Of a stretch of DNA of 7,182 nucleotides, positions 1-4,511 are shown piece by piece (the stretch's first letter is position 1; each line of letters starts with the position of its first letter). The stretch lies in the NCBI GenBank assembly GCA_003517845.1, contig DOZU01000204.1, positions 1 to 7,182 on the forward strand, given 5' to 3'. Made by a program: the position numbers and the translations under genes. The notes below the pieces were generated by a model, which saw only the letters and a list, made by a program, of their open reading frames with translations, was not told the DNA's origin and searched no databases. This stretch comes from Clostridiales bacterium (GTDB lineage Bacteria > Bacillota > Sulfobacillia > UBA995).

Positions 1-226
1 CGAAGACGTGGACCACGCCCGTGTCCTGGCACATCGGCATGCGATCCCGGCGGGCGATGGCGGCGTTCTCCAGCAGTTCCTCGAGGATCTGCTTGCCGAG
101 CGGCGACTCCTCCGCCTCGCGGGCGCGCGCCAGAGCCGCTGCTACATCCGGAGGCAAATCATAGTTCGCGGTCAGGCATAGATCCCGGATCGTCCCCGTA
201 ACCGAGCGGACATGGATTTCCCGCAA
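1..226 (-). CDS. Fumarate hydratase class I, alpha (N-terminal) subunit, partial (C-terminal part beyond left edge)
   Basis: This is the N-terminal 75 codons of an iron-sulfur (class I) fumarase or tartrate-dehydratase-type alpha subunit, which interconverts fumarate and malate in the cytoplasm. The translation begins MREIHVRSVTGTIRDLCLTA and reaches PMCQDTG at about residues 66-72. That CQDTG motif supplies one cysteine ligand of the [4Fe-4S] cluster in this family. The start is a TTG at 226-224, preceded by a GGAGGT ribosome binding site with a 5-nt spacer; no ATG lies in a suitable place. The gene runs off the left edge, so I cannot see whether a beta subunit follows, although class I fumarases that start this way are usually split into alpha and beta genes. 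L(+)-tartrate dehydratase (TtdA) is the main alternative, because the two are indistinguishable from this fragment. Upstream lies a 419-bp gap with several hairpins, so the gene probably has its own promoter. Confidence 0.9.
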   Translation of the reverse strand, partial: MREIHVRSVTGTIRDLCLTANYDLPPDVAAALARAREAEESPLGKQILEELLENAAIARRDRMPMCQDTGVVHVF

Positions 227-231
227 GCCTT

Positions 232-237
232 ACCTCC
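232..237 (-). promoter_or_regulatory. Ribosome binding site of the fumarase gene (supports the TTG start)
   Basis: The minus strand reads GGAGGT, then 5 nt (AAGGC), then TTG. This is a near-perfect anti-16S match and fixes the TTG at 226 as the start. Confidence 0.8.
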
Positions 238-242
238 CCCTT

Positions 243-273
243 CGCCGGCAATGACCGGCGGCGGCTGCCGCCG
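243..273 (-). promoter_or_regulatory. Two adjoining GC-rich hairpins in the presumed 5' leader of the fumarase gene
   Basis: Two inverted repeats abut. CGCCGG and CCGGCG arms (243-248 and 255-260) flank a 6-nt loop, and CGGCGG and CCGCCG arms (259-264 and 268-273) flank a 3-nt loop. Their edges share two bases, so only one can form completely at a time. They sit 6 to 36 nt upstream of the ribosome binding site on the minus strand, a position where mRNA structure could affect translation or stability. No known riboswitch class is recognisable, and in GC-rich DNA some such repeats arise by chance. Confidence 0.35.
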
Positions 274-380
274 ATCCTGAACGATCGCCGGCCTTCCCCG
301 GTCTCGATAGTTCGCCGAAGGGGGCGCGGAACCTGCCGGTCGCCGCGATGGCGCCATTGTGTTAGATGCGTCCGGATGAC

Positions 381-405
381 AGGGGCGGGTTCAGAACCCG
401 CCCCT
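381..405. repeat. Perfect inverted repeat, 12-bp arms around one central base
   Basis: The arm AGGGGCGGGTTC (381-392) is exactly complementary to 394-405, with A393 in the centre. As RNA this gives an 11-bp stem with a 3-nt loop on either strand. Neither side is followed by a T-run, so a classical intrinsic terminator is not shown. It may be a terminator-like or mRNA-stabilising hairpin, or a binding site for a dimeric protein. The stop codon of the doubtful small ORF at 570-391 falls inside it. Confidence 0.6.
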
Positions 406-570
406 GCCGGAATCGCGCCCCATTCTCTCAGTAGCAGCCCGCGCAGCCGCGTCAGCTGGCGTTCGAGCAAGGCCGGGCGGGTCGACCACACTCTCCCCGG
501 CCAGTCCTACCCGGTCGGGAACGGAAGGTGGCTGGACGAGGTCCGTGGCCATCGCCGCCCGCACCGCCAT
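391..570 (-). CDS. Doubtful small ORF, 59 codons, unknown protein
   Basis: I do not recognise this product and am not sure it is translated. An ATG at 570 is preceded by GGGAAGG with a 7-nt spacer, and the frame stays open to a TGA at 393-391, inside the perfect inverted repeat 381-405. The predicted protein is rich in Ala, Arg, Pro and Gly, starts MAVRAAMATDLVQ, and shows no membrane segment, cysteine pair or known motif. About 70 percent of third codon positions are G or C, which separates it little from non-coding GC-rich DNA. It lies on the same strand as its neighbours and overlaps none of them, which is the main argument for listing it. Confidence 0.18.
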   Translation of the reverse strand: MAVRAAMATDLVQPPSVPDRVGLAGESVVDPPGLARTPADAAARAATERMGRDSGRGGF

Positions 571-622
571 GCTTCAGCCTTCCCTGCGAGAGCGAATAGG
601 GCCGGGTTCGACGGACGCTCGT

Positions 623-645
623 CCCCGCCCTGCAGCAGGGCAGGG
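623..645 (-). terminator. Stem-loop abutting the stop codon of the precorrin-2 dehydrogenase-like gene (terminator-like, no T-run)
   Basis: Read on the minus strand, the base immediately after the TGA (648-646) begins a stem of about 10 bp, including one G-U pair, with a CUG loop; its core is GCCCTG...CAGGGC. The position fits a 3' end hairpin. No T-rich tract follows, so it may act as an mRNA 3' stabiliser or a non-canonical terminator rather than a standard intrinsic terminator. Confidence 0.4.
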
Positions 646-1290
646 TCAGCCCGACGGGTGGGACAACAGACGACCCACTTCTTTCTCCACCTCGGCCAGG
701 CGTCCCTCGCGGATCATGGCTATGACCTCCTGGCTCACCAGCCGATCCCAGAAAGCCTCGCGGCCACCGGGGTCGGCCACCCGGGCGGTCATCGCCCCGC
801 CGAGTTGCGTCACCAACTCCAGGACTACCCCGTACTCCGGGCCGTAAGTCGCGTCCAGGTCGTGCCGGATGCGGCGGGCCAGCGCCGGGCTTTGCCCTTG
901 AGTCTCCACCGCCAGCGTCAGGGCCCCCCGGCGGAGCACTTCGGGAAACAGGAGATCGCCCTGCAGCGGATCGCCGGACAAGTGTACCAGGGCCCGCACG
1001 CGCCGCGCATCCGCCGCCACCCGCCGGTCGAGGTCCGGGTCGCCGGAGGCGATCCCCACCACCATCGCGCGCGCCACATCAGGCGGCCCGGCGTATTCCC
1101 GAGCCACCCACTGCACTCGCCCGCCCCGTACCAGTGACTCCAGGAGGCCGCTGAGCTGCGGGGCAATGACCAGGACCTCTCCTCCCGCGCCGGCCAGGCC
1201 GGCGGCCACGCCGGCTGCTGCATCGGCCCCTCCCACCACCACACAGGGCCGGCCAACCAGTCGCAGACTCACCGGGCAATGACCGGACAC
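646..1290 (-). CDS. Precorrin-2 dehydrogenase / sirohydrochlorin ferrochelatase-like protein (Met8/SirC/CysG N-terminal family), divergent
   Basis: This 214-residue protein matches the NAD-binding siroheme synthase family, which oxidises precorrin-2 to sirohydrochlorin and in some members inserts iron, leading to siroheme or related tetrapyrroles in the cytoplasm. The N-terminus CPVSLRLVGRPCVVVGGAD (residues 5-23) aligns with the usual YPLFLDLKGRKVLVVGGG Rossmann start. Further family landmarks are VIAP (41-44), a GDPDLDRRVA stretch (83-92), FPEVLRRGALTLAVET (115-130) and QSPALARRIR (133-142). Two departures stand out: the glycine motif is GGA rather than GGG, and the conserved active-site Asp (Asp104 in CysG) aligns with Gly106, followed by Asp107. 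I chose the GTG at 1290 because a GGAGGT lies 8 nt upstream; an in-frame ATG at 1314 has no well-spaced site. The gene lies 87 bp downstream of the M24 gene, probably co-transcribed with it. The family is certain, but retained activity is not. Confidence 0.88.
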   Translation of the reverse strand: MSGHCPVSLRLVGRPCVVVGGADAAAGVAAGLAGAGGEVLVIAPQLSGLLESLVRGGRVQWVAREYAGPPDVARAMVVGIASGDPDLDRRVAADARRVRALVHLSGDPLQGDLLFPEVLRRGALTLAVETQGQSPALARRIRHDLDATYGPEYGVVLELVTQLGGAMTARVADPGGREAFWDRLVSQEVIAMIREGRLAEVEKEVGRLLSHPSG

Positions 1291-1298
1291 CGTGCCCC

Positions 1299-1304
1299 AC
1301 CTCC
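1299..1304 (-). promoter_or_regulatory. Ribosome binding site selecting the GTG start at 1290
   Basis: The minus strand reads GGAGGT, an 8-nt spacer, then GTG. It lies downstream of the alternative ATG at 1314 and so argues against that start. Confidence 0.7.
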
Positions 1305-1354
1305 CCCTGCCCATCCCTCTGTCCTTATGCCGGGGAGGTCGGGGGAGATTCCGG

Positions 1355-1370
1355 CCGGTGCCCTTACCGG
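1355..1370 (-). other. Short inverted repeat after the M24 gene stop
   Basis: CCGGT and ACCGG arms flank a 6-nt loop, 7 nt beyond the M24 stop codon on the minus strand. It is only 5 bp long and lacks a T-run, so it is at most a weak hairpin between two probably co-transcribed genes. Confidence 0.2.
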
Positions 1371-1377
1371 ACGCCGA

Positions 1378-2562
1378 TCAGCCGCAGATCATACTGTCGA
1401 GATCCCGCGGGTAGTAAGTGAGGAGGTCGATGCCCTCCCCGGTGACCACCAGCGTGTCGGAGTGGCGGAACCCGCCCAGCCCCGGCACGTAGAGTCCCGG
1501 CTCCACGCTGAAGACCATCCCCGGCTCGATGAGCGTCGGGTCGCCTATGTCGAAGAAAGGCGCCTCATGGCCCAACATCCCCAGGGCGTGCCCCACATGA
1601 TGCCGCCAGTGAGGCCACAAGTCATGGCGGTCGAAGAAGGACCGCACGGCCCGGTCCACCTCTGAGCAAGGAAGGCCCGGCCGGATACTGGCAAGGGCCA
1701 GGTCCTGCATTTCGACCATGAGGTCGAAGAATTTCCGCTGCTGCGGGTCGGGTTTGCCCACGAACATGGTGCGCTCGAGTTCGCTGTGGTAGCCCCAGAC
1801 GGCGGCACTGGCGCCCGTGACCAGCACGTCTCCCGGCCGCAACCGGAGGTTGCGGGTGATGGCGTGAGGCAGGGCGGAGTTGGGACCGATCTGGCCTCGA
1901 AAGCCGGCGAAGGCTCCCTCGCCGCCTCGGGGTTCAAAGCTCGAGCCAAGCGTGCGGATCATGGCCTGGGTGGCCTCCAGGGATGCGCGCATGGCGATCT
2001 CGTTCTCGGTGTGCCCGGGACGCGAGTACTCCTGGAGCAAGGCGTGGGCGAGGTTTCCCCAGCGGGCGCTCTCCCGGATCAGCCGGACTTCCTGGGGCGA
2101 CTTGATCATCCGCAAGCGCTCAACCAGTTTCGGGAAGAGGCGAAACTTCACCGAAGGCAGCACTTCCTCCAGGCGGGGGCCCTCGTACCCCATGCCTGAA
2201 CCATAGCCAGGAGCATCCGCCGCCAAGCTGTCGGACGCCAGTCCCAGCTCGCGCAGGAAGTCGGCCAGACCCCGTATGGGGTGATGCTCGCCCGGATACT
2301 CGGGATAGGTGCGGACGAGATCCACGATGGCCGTCTCCTCCGCGTGCTCCTGGTCGAGCCTCGGGAGGTAGAGGCTGGCCCGACTCCGTTCCAGCACGAG
2401 GGCGGCGGGGCGCTCGGTGGGGATGAAGGCGAAGGCCGTGAGGTAAGCGATGGAGGTGCTGTTGAACAGCACCATAGCCGCGACGCCTTCGCGCTCGAGG
2501 GCGGCGGCGACGCGGGCGCGGCGGTCAAGGTACTCTTCCCGGGTGATAGACAGGCCGGCCAT
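1378..2562 (-). CDS. M24-family hydrolase (Xaa-Pro peptidase/creatinase fold), probably lacking the standard metal site
   Basis: This 394-residue protein has the two-domain architecture of aminopeptidase P, prolidase and creatinase. An N-terminal creatinase-like domain covers about residues 5-145, including AAMVLFNSTSIAYLTAF, followed by a pita-bread catalytic domain at about 155-390. The proline-peptidase-type active-site histidine is seen in ALPHA (His233), with GHALGMLGHE (324-333) and FSVEPG (351-356) also in place. Of the five metal ligands of M24 metallopeptidases, His325 and Glu354 are kept. The first Asp (usual LVDxGA) is Thr249, the second Asp (usual SDxTRT) is Glu261 in SELERT, and the last Glu (usual RxED) is Ser368 in RHSD. 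This resembles creatinase, which shares the fold but is metal-free, so a C-N hydrolase acting on a small amidine, amide or imide substrate is as likely as a peptidase. The ATG at 2562 has an AGGAGGT 9 nt upstream. It probably lies in an operon with the membrane protein gene 73 bp upstream. Confidence 0.9.
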   Translation of the reverse strand: MAGLSITREEYLDRRARVAAALEREGVAAMVLFNSTSIAYLTAFAFIPTERPAALVLERSRASLYLPRLDQEHAEETAIVDLVRTYPEYPGEHHPIRGLADFLRELGLASDSLAADAPGYGSGMGYEGPRLEEVLPSVKFRLFPKLVERLRMIKSPQEVRLIRESARWGNLAHALLQEYSRPGHTENEIAMRASLEATQAMIRTLGSSFEPRGGEGAFAGFRGQIGPNSALPHAITRNLRLRPGDVLVTGASAAVWGYHSELERTMFVGKPDPQQRKFFDLMVEMQDLALASIRPGLPCSEVDRAVRSFFDRHDLWPHWRHHVGHALGMLGHEAPFFDIGDPTLIEPGMVFSVEPGLYVPGLGGFRHSDTLVVTGEGIDLLTYYPRDLDSMICG

Positions 2563-2571
2563 GATCTTCAG

Positions 2572-2578
2572 ACCTCCT
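2572..2578 (-). promoter_or_regulatory. Ribosome binding site selecting the ATG start at 2562 of the M24 gene
   Basis: The minus strand carries AGGAGGT with a 9-nt spacer to ATG. It lies inside the longer open frame that extends upstream to 2673 and shows that the extension is not part of the protein. Confidence 0.8.
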
Positions 2579-2635
2579 GGAAAATACATGTTGGTGGTCC
2601 ATTCTTCTCGTCGATGGGGCGCACCTGCCGCCGGA

Positions 2636-3244
2636 TCAGGGGGCGCCGGATCGGGCATCCGGCACGTGGACATAGGCGACCCCGGGGGCGATCACACAAT
2701 AAAGCAGCGGTTCTTGGGCGGATGACCCGAGCACCGGCCGGCGTTCCGCGGCCGCCAAGCGCAACAGGTCTTCGAGGTCGTCTACATACACGCGGGGCTG
2801 GCGGTGCAGGGCGGCGGCGAGGCCCCTGGTCCGCAGCAGGTGCCGGGGAAGGCGGGGCGCTCGTGCGGGCGGCGGGCGGCGATGGCGGCGTCTCTGGCGG
2901 AGCCCCCATACGCTGAGGATGCCGGCCGCGGCCGTGCCGGCCACGCGAAGGGCGGTCACGAGCCATGGTTGCGGCCATGCCCCGGGAAGCCGCTCGGTAA
3001 GAGGCCCGGCGGGCCCGACGAAAGGCCTCAGCCACGACCATGCGCCGGCAACCGCGACCAGCCCGGCGATCACCACGAGGCCCGCCGGTCGGACGTTCCC
3101 CTTCGCCGGTCGGCGCCGCCCGTCCGGACGGGCCAACGTGTTGCGTAACAGGGGGTTGGTCCGTGCCTGCCAGTCGCGTCTTGCCCTGCGCCGCCCGGCG
3201 CGGCAGGCGTCGGGTACGGGTATCGCTTTCGGCTCCGGCAGCAT
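2636..3244 (-). CDS. Uncharacterised two-helix membrane protein with a conserved-looking cytoplasmic tail
   Basis: I do not recognise this 202-residue protein with confidence. It has a basic N-terminal region (residues 1-52, many Arg), a first membrane segment at about 53-72 (AGLVVIAGLVAVAGAWSWL), a short Pro/Gly-rich loop, a second segment at about 94-115, an Arg-rich stop-transfer stretch (RQRRRHRR, 116-123) and a C-terminal tail. The tail ends with the pattern VYVDDLEDLLRLA...RPVLG...YCVIAPGVAYVHV (152-194). From memory it resembles tails of other prokaryotic membrane proteins, for example the DUF5305 group, but the large external domain expected there is missing, so I only suggest this. 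Positive charges on both flanks predict that both termini are cytoplasmic. The ATG at 3244 has AGGAG 13 nt and a G-run 3 nt upstream, so the start is fair rather than certain. Its position 73 bp upstream of the M24 gene suggests co-transcription. Confidence 0.72.
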   Translation of the reverse strand: MLPEPKAIPVPDACRAGRRRARRDWQARTNPLLRNTLARPDGRRRPAKGNVRPAGLVVIAGLVAVAGAWSWLRPFVGPAGPLTERLPGAWPQPWLVTALRVAGTAAAGILSVWGLRQRRRHRRPPPARAPRLPRHLLRTRGLAAALHRQPRVYVDDLEDLLRLAAAERRPVLGSSAQEPLLYCVIAPGVAYVHVPDARSGAP

Positions 3245-3321
3245 ACGCCCCCCTCGACTCCTTCCAATCGGATAGTAGCGAGGGAGTTCCCCGCGGGAGA
3301 ACGCTTGCCCTGCGAGACTGG

Positions 3322-3361
3322 CTGTCGAACGTACGACAGGTAACGAGACGGTCTCCGACCG
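3322..3361. other. Cluster of inverted repeats between the GTPase and membrane-protein genes
   Basis: The 147-bp gap between two minus-strand genes holds CTGTCG/CGACAG arms (3322-3327 and 3334-3339, 6-nt loop), GAGAC/GTCTC around one base (3345-3355), and CGGTC/GACCG with a 3-nt loop (3349-3361). The last two overlap and cannot form together. No T-run accompanies them, so they are not clear terminators. I see no clear -35/-10 pair; the nearest candidate is a TACTAT on the minus strand around 3271-3276, with no matching -35. Confidence 0.35.
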
Positions 3362-3391
3362 CCCAGGCGCGCCGCCATGACCGGGGCCGGG

Positions 3392-4336
3392 TCAGCGGTG
3401 CAGTTCAACCACGTCGCCGTCGTGGAGCACGTGATCCCGCTGCACCATCTGTCCGTCAAAGGTCCCCTTGCCCCATACTCGGGCGAACTTGAGGCTCAAG
3501 GCGAAGTCTTTGTGGACGGCGGCGGCCGCCTCGACCAGCGTCGTCCCGAGGGGGAGGACGAAGGGTGCGTTGAGGTCGGGTCGCTTGCCGGGGGCGCGGG
3601 TGTAAATCCGAATGACCCCGAGCGCGTCGAACAACCGCCGCTGGAGGACGGGGAGGTTGTCTCCCCGGGTGGCCGAAATGGCCACGGCCGGGATGTCGGG
3701 CCCCAGGATCTCGGGGAGCAACGCCAGATTATCTGCCGCGCCGGGTATATCCGCGCGGGTGCCGGCGATGACGGCCCGGGCCAGGCCCACTTTGCCCTCG
3801 GCCAGCAGGGTCTTCAGGTCCTCGGCCTGCTCTACGAGGGCCGGGTCACTGAGATCGAAGACGAGCAGGATCGCATCGGCTCCCCGGATCAGGCCGAAGA
3901 TCCACGGGGGAGTCAGGCCCGGGGCCAGCGGCGGCATATCCACGAGCTGGATCTGGAGGTTCTCGTAGGGCATCATCCCCGGCAGCGGCTCGCGGGTCGA
4001 GAAGGGGTAGTCCGCCACCACCGGCCGGGCATTGGTCACGACGGCGACCAGGGAGGACTTGCCGCTGTTAGGGGGCCCCACCAGGACCACCTGGCCCGCC
4101 CCTTCCCGCGGCACGTGGCGCCCTGCCCGTTGCCGGGCGGTGGCCGGCCGACGGGCAGCTTCCGCCTTGAGCTTGGCGATGCGGCGCTTGATGTCGGCCT
4201 GCATCTTCTCGGTGCCTTTGTGCTTGGGGATGGCCCGCAGCATCGCTTCCAGGGCGGCGAGCTTCTCCTCGCCGCCCTGGGCCGACCGGAAACGCTCTTC
4301 TGCCTCACGGAATTCCGGCGTAAGGTTGGCCGGCAC
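3392..4336 (-). CDS. DRG-like GTP-binding protein with C-terminal TGS domain
   Basis: This 314-residue protein belongs to the OBG/DRG branch of translation-factor-class GTPases, a group thought to act on ribosomes or translation; the role of these bacterial members is not established. The N-terminal stretch (residues 1-65), with AIPKHKGTEKMQADIKRRIA, is a charged helical region typical of DRG proteins. The G domain follows with P-loop GPPNSGKSS (87-95), a DYPFSTREPLPGMM switch region (109-122), G3 DMPP (133-136, usually DxPG), G4 region GTRAD (192-196, usually NKxD) and G5 SAT (221-223). A TGS domain occupies about 240-314, including APFVLPLGTTLVEAA and ending GDVVELHR. The start is a GTG at 4336 with GAGGTG 8 nt upstream; the nearby ATG at 4340 is out of frame. 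The G3 and G4 changes suggest altered nucleotide hydrolysis or specificity. It is divergent from the nuclease operon across 175 bp. Confidence 0.9.
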   Translation of the reverse strand: MPANLTPEFREAEERFRSAQGGEEKLAALEAMLRAIPKHKGTEKMQADIKRRIAKLKAEAARRPATARQRAGRHVPREGAGQVVLVGPPNSGKSSLVAVVTNARPVVADYPFSTREPLPGMMPYENLQIQLVDMPPLAPGLTPPWIFGLIRGADAILLVFDLSDPALVEQAEDLKTLLAEGKVGLARAVIAGTRADIPGAADNLALLPEILGPDIPAVAISATRGDNLPVLQRRLFDALGVIRIYTRAPGKRPDLNAPFVLPLGTTLVEAAAAVHKDFALSLKFARVWGKGTFDGQMVQRDHVLHDGDVVELHR

Positions 4337-4344
4337 CCATCGTT

Positions 4345-4350
4345 CACCTC
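4345..4350 (-). promoter_or_regulatory. Ribosome binding site selecting the GTG start of the TGS GTPase
   Basis: The minus strand reads GAGGTG with an 8-nt spacer to the GTG at 4336. The translation from this GTG (MPANLTPEFREAE) matches the usual family N-terminus. Confidence 0.7.
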
Positions 4351-4495
4351 GCAGTCGGCGATTCGGCAGGGGCGCAGCGAGTTCCTTCCCCGGCCGCCGG
4401 CACGCTGCCGCCCCCGACGTCGGATGGTGCCGAACTCCGGGAAGCAGGGAACCGGGGACGGCTGCCGAAGCAAGCCATCTCGGACGATTCCTACC

Positions 4496-4501
4496 GGAGG
4501 G
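4496..4501 (+). promoter_or_regulatory. Ribosome binding site selecting the TTG start of the nuclease gene
   Basis: GGAGGG lies 10 nt before the TTG at 4512. The TTG gives a protein beginning directly with the family's conserved first strand (RDVRILHTADVH). Confidence 0.65.
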
Positions 4502-4511
4502 ACCCGCCTAC

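Larger units (their letters stand above)
227..645. other. 419-bp intergenic gap rich in inverted repeats, no convincing gene
   Basis: The gap lies between the precorrin-2 dehydrogenase-like gene and the fumarase gene, both on the minus strand. It contains a stem-loop directly after the upstream stop (623-645), a perfect 12-bp-arm inverted repeat (381-405), a 10-bp palindrome ATGGCGCCAT (348-357), a weaker imperfect hairpin at 496-519, and two GC-rich hairpins just upstream of the fumarase ribosome binding site (243-260 and 259-273). One possible 59-codon minus-strand ORF (570-391) is listed separately at low confidence. I see no tRNA, no known riboswitch and no clear sigma-A promoter, but a promoter for the fumarase gene should lie somewhere here. 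Confidence 0.7.
4337..4511. promoter_or_regulatory. Divergent intergenic region between the GTPase and the nuclease operon
   Basis: The GTPase gene is transcribed leftward and the nuclease pair rightward from this 175-bp stretch, so it should hold promoters for both. I cannot point to a convincing -35/-10 pair on either strand. A perfect 10-bp palindrome CCGACGTCGG (4414-4423) lies near its centre and could be a regulator site, but palindromes of this size are not rare in GC-rich DNA. Confidence 0.5.

Noticed and set aside
381..405. tRNA T-arm (GGGTTCAGAACCC looks like a T-stem and loop)
   Set aside because: The loop has G where tRNAs have the invariant A58, the symmetry continues to 12 bp, and no acceptor, D or anticodon arm can be placed around it.
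159..491. Minus-strand open frame of 110 codons running into the fumarase start region
   Set aside because: It overlaps the fumarase N-terminus in another frame, lacks a good ribosome binding site and shows no recognisable motif.
376..1137. Long plus-strand open frame (253 codons) across the siroheme-type gene
   Set aside because: It is an antisense shadow of the recognisable minus-strand gene and of the intergenic gap, with Arg/His/Pro-rich low-information sequence and no family motif.
1291..1314. ATG at 1314 as start of the siroheme-type gene
   Set aside because: It has no well-spaced ribosome binding site, whereas GTG at 1290 has GGAGGT 8 nt upstream and leaves the whole domain intact.
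2563..2673. 37-codon N-terminal extension of the M24 protein
   Set aside because: A strong AGGAGGT lies inside the extension, 9 nt before the ATG at 2562, and the extension overlaps the end of the upstream gene with no family similarity.
4032..4511. Upstream extension of the SbcD/YhaO-like frame
   Set aside because: It would overlap the divergent GTPase by about 300 bp and precede the family's conserved first strand; GGAGGG plus TTG at 4512 gives the expected N-terminus.
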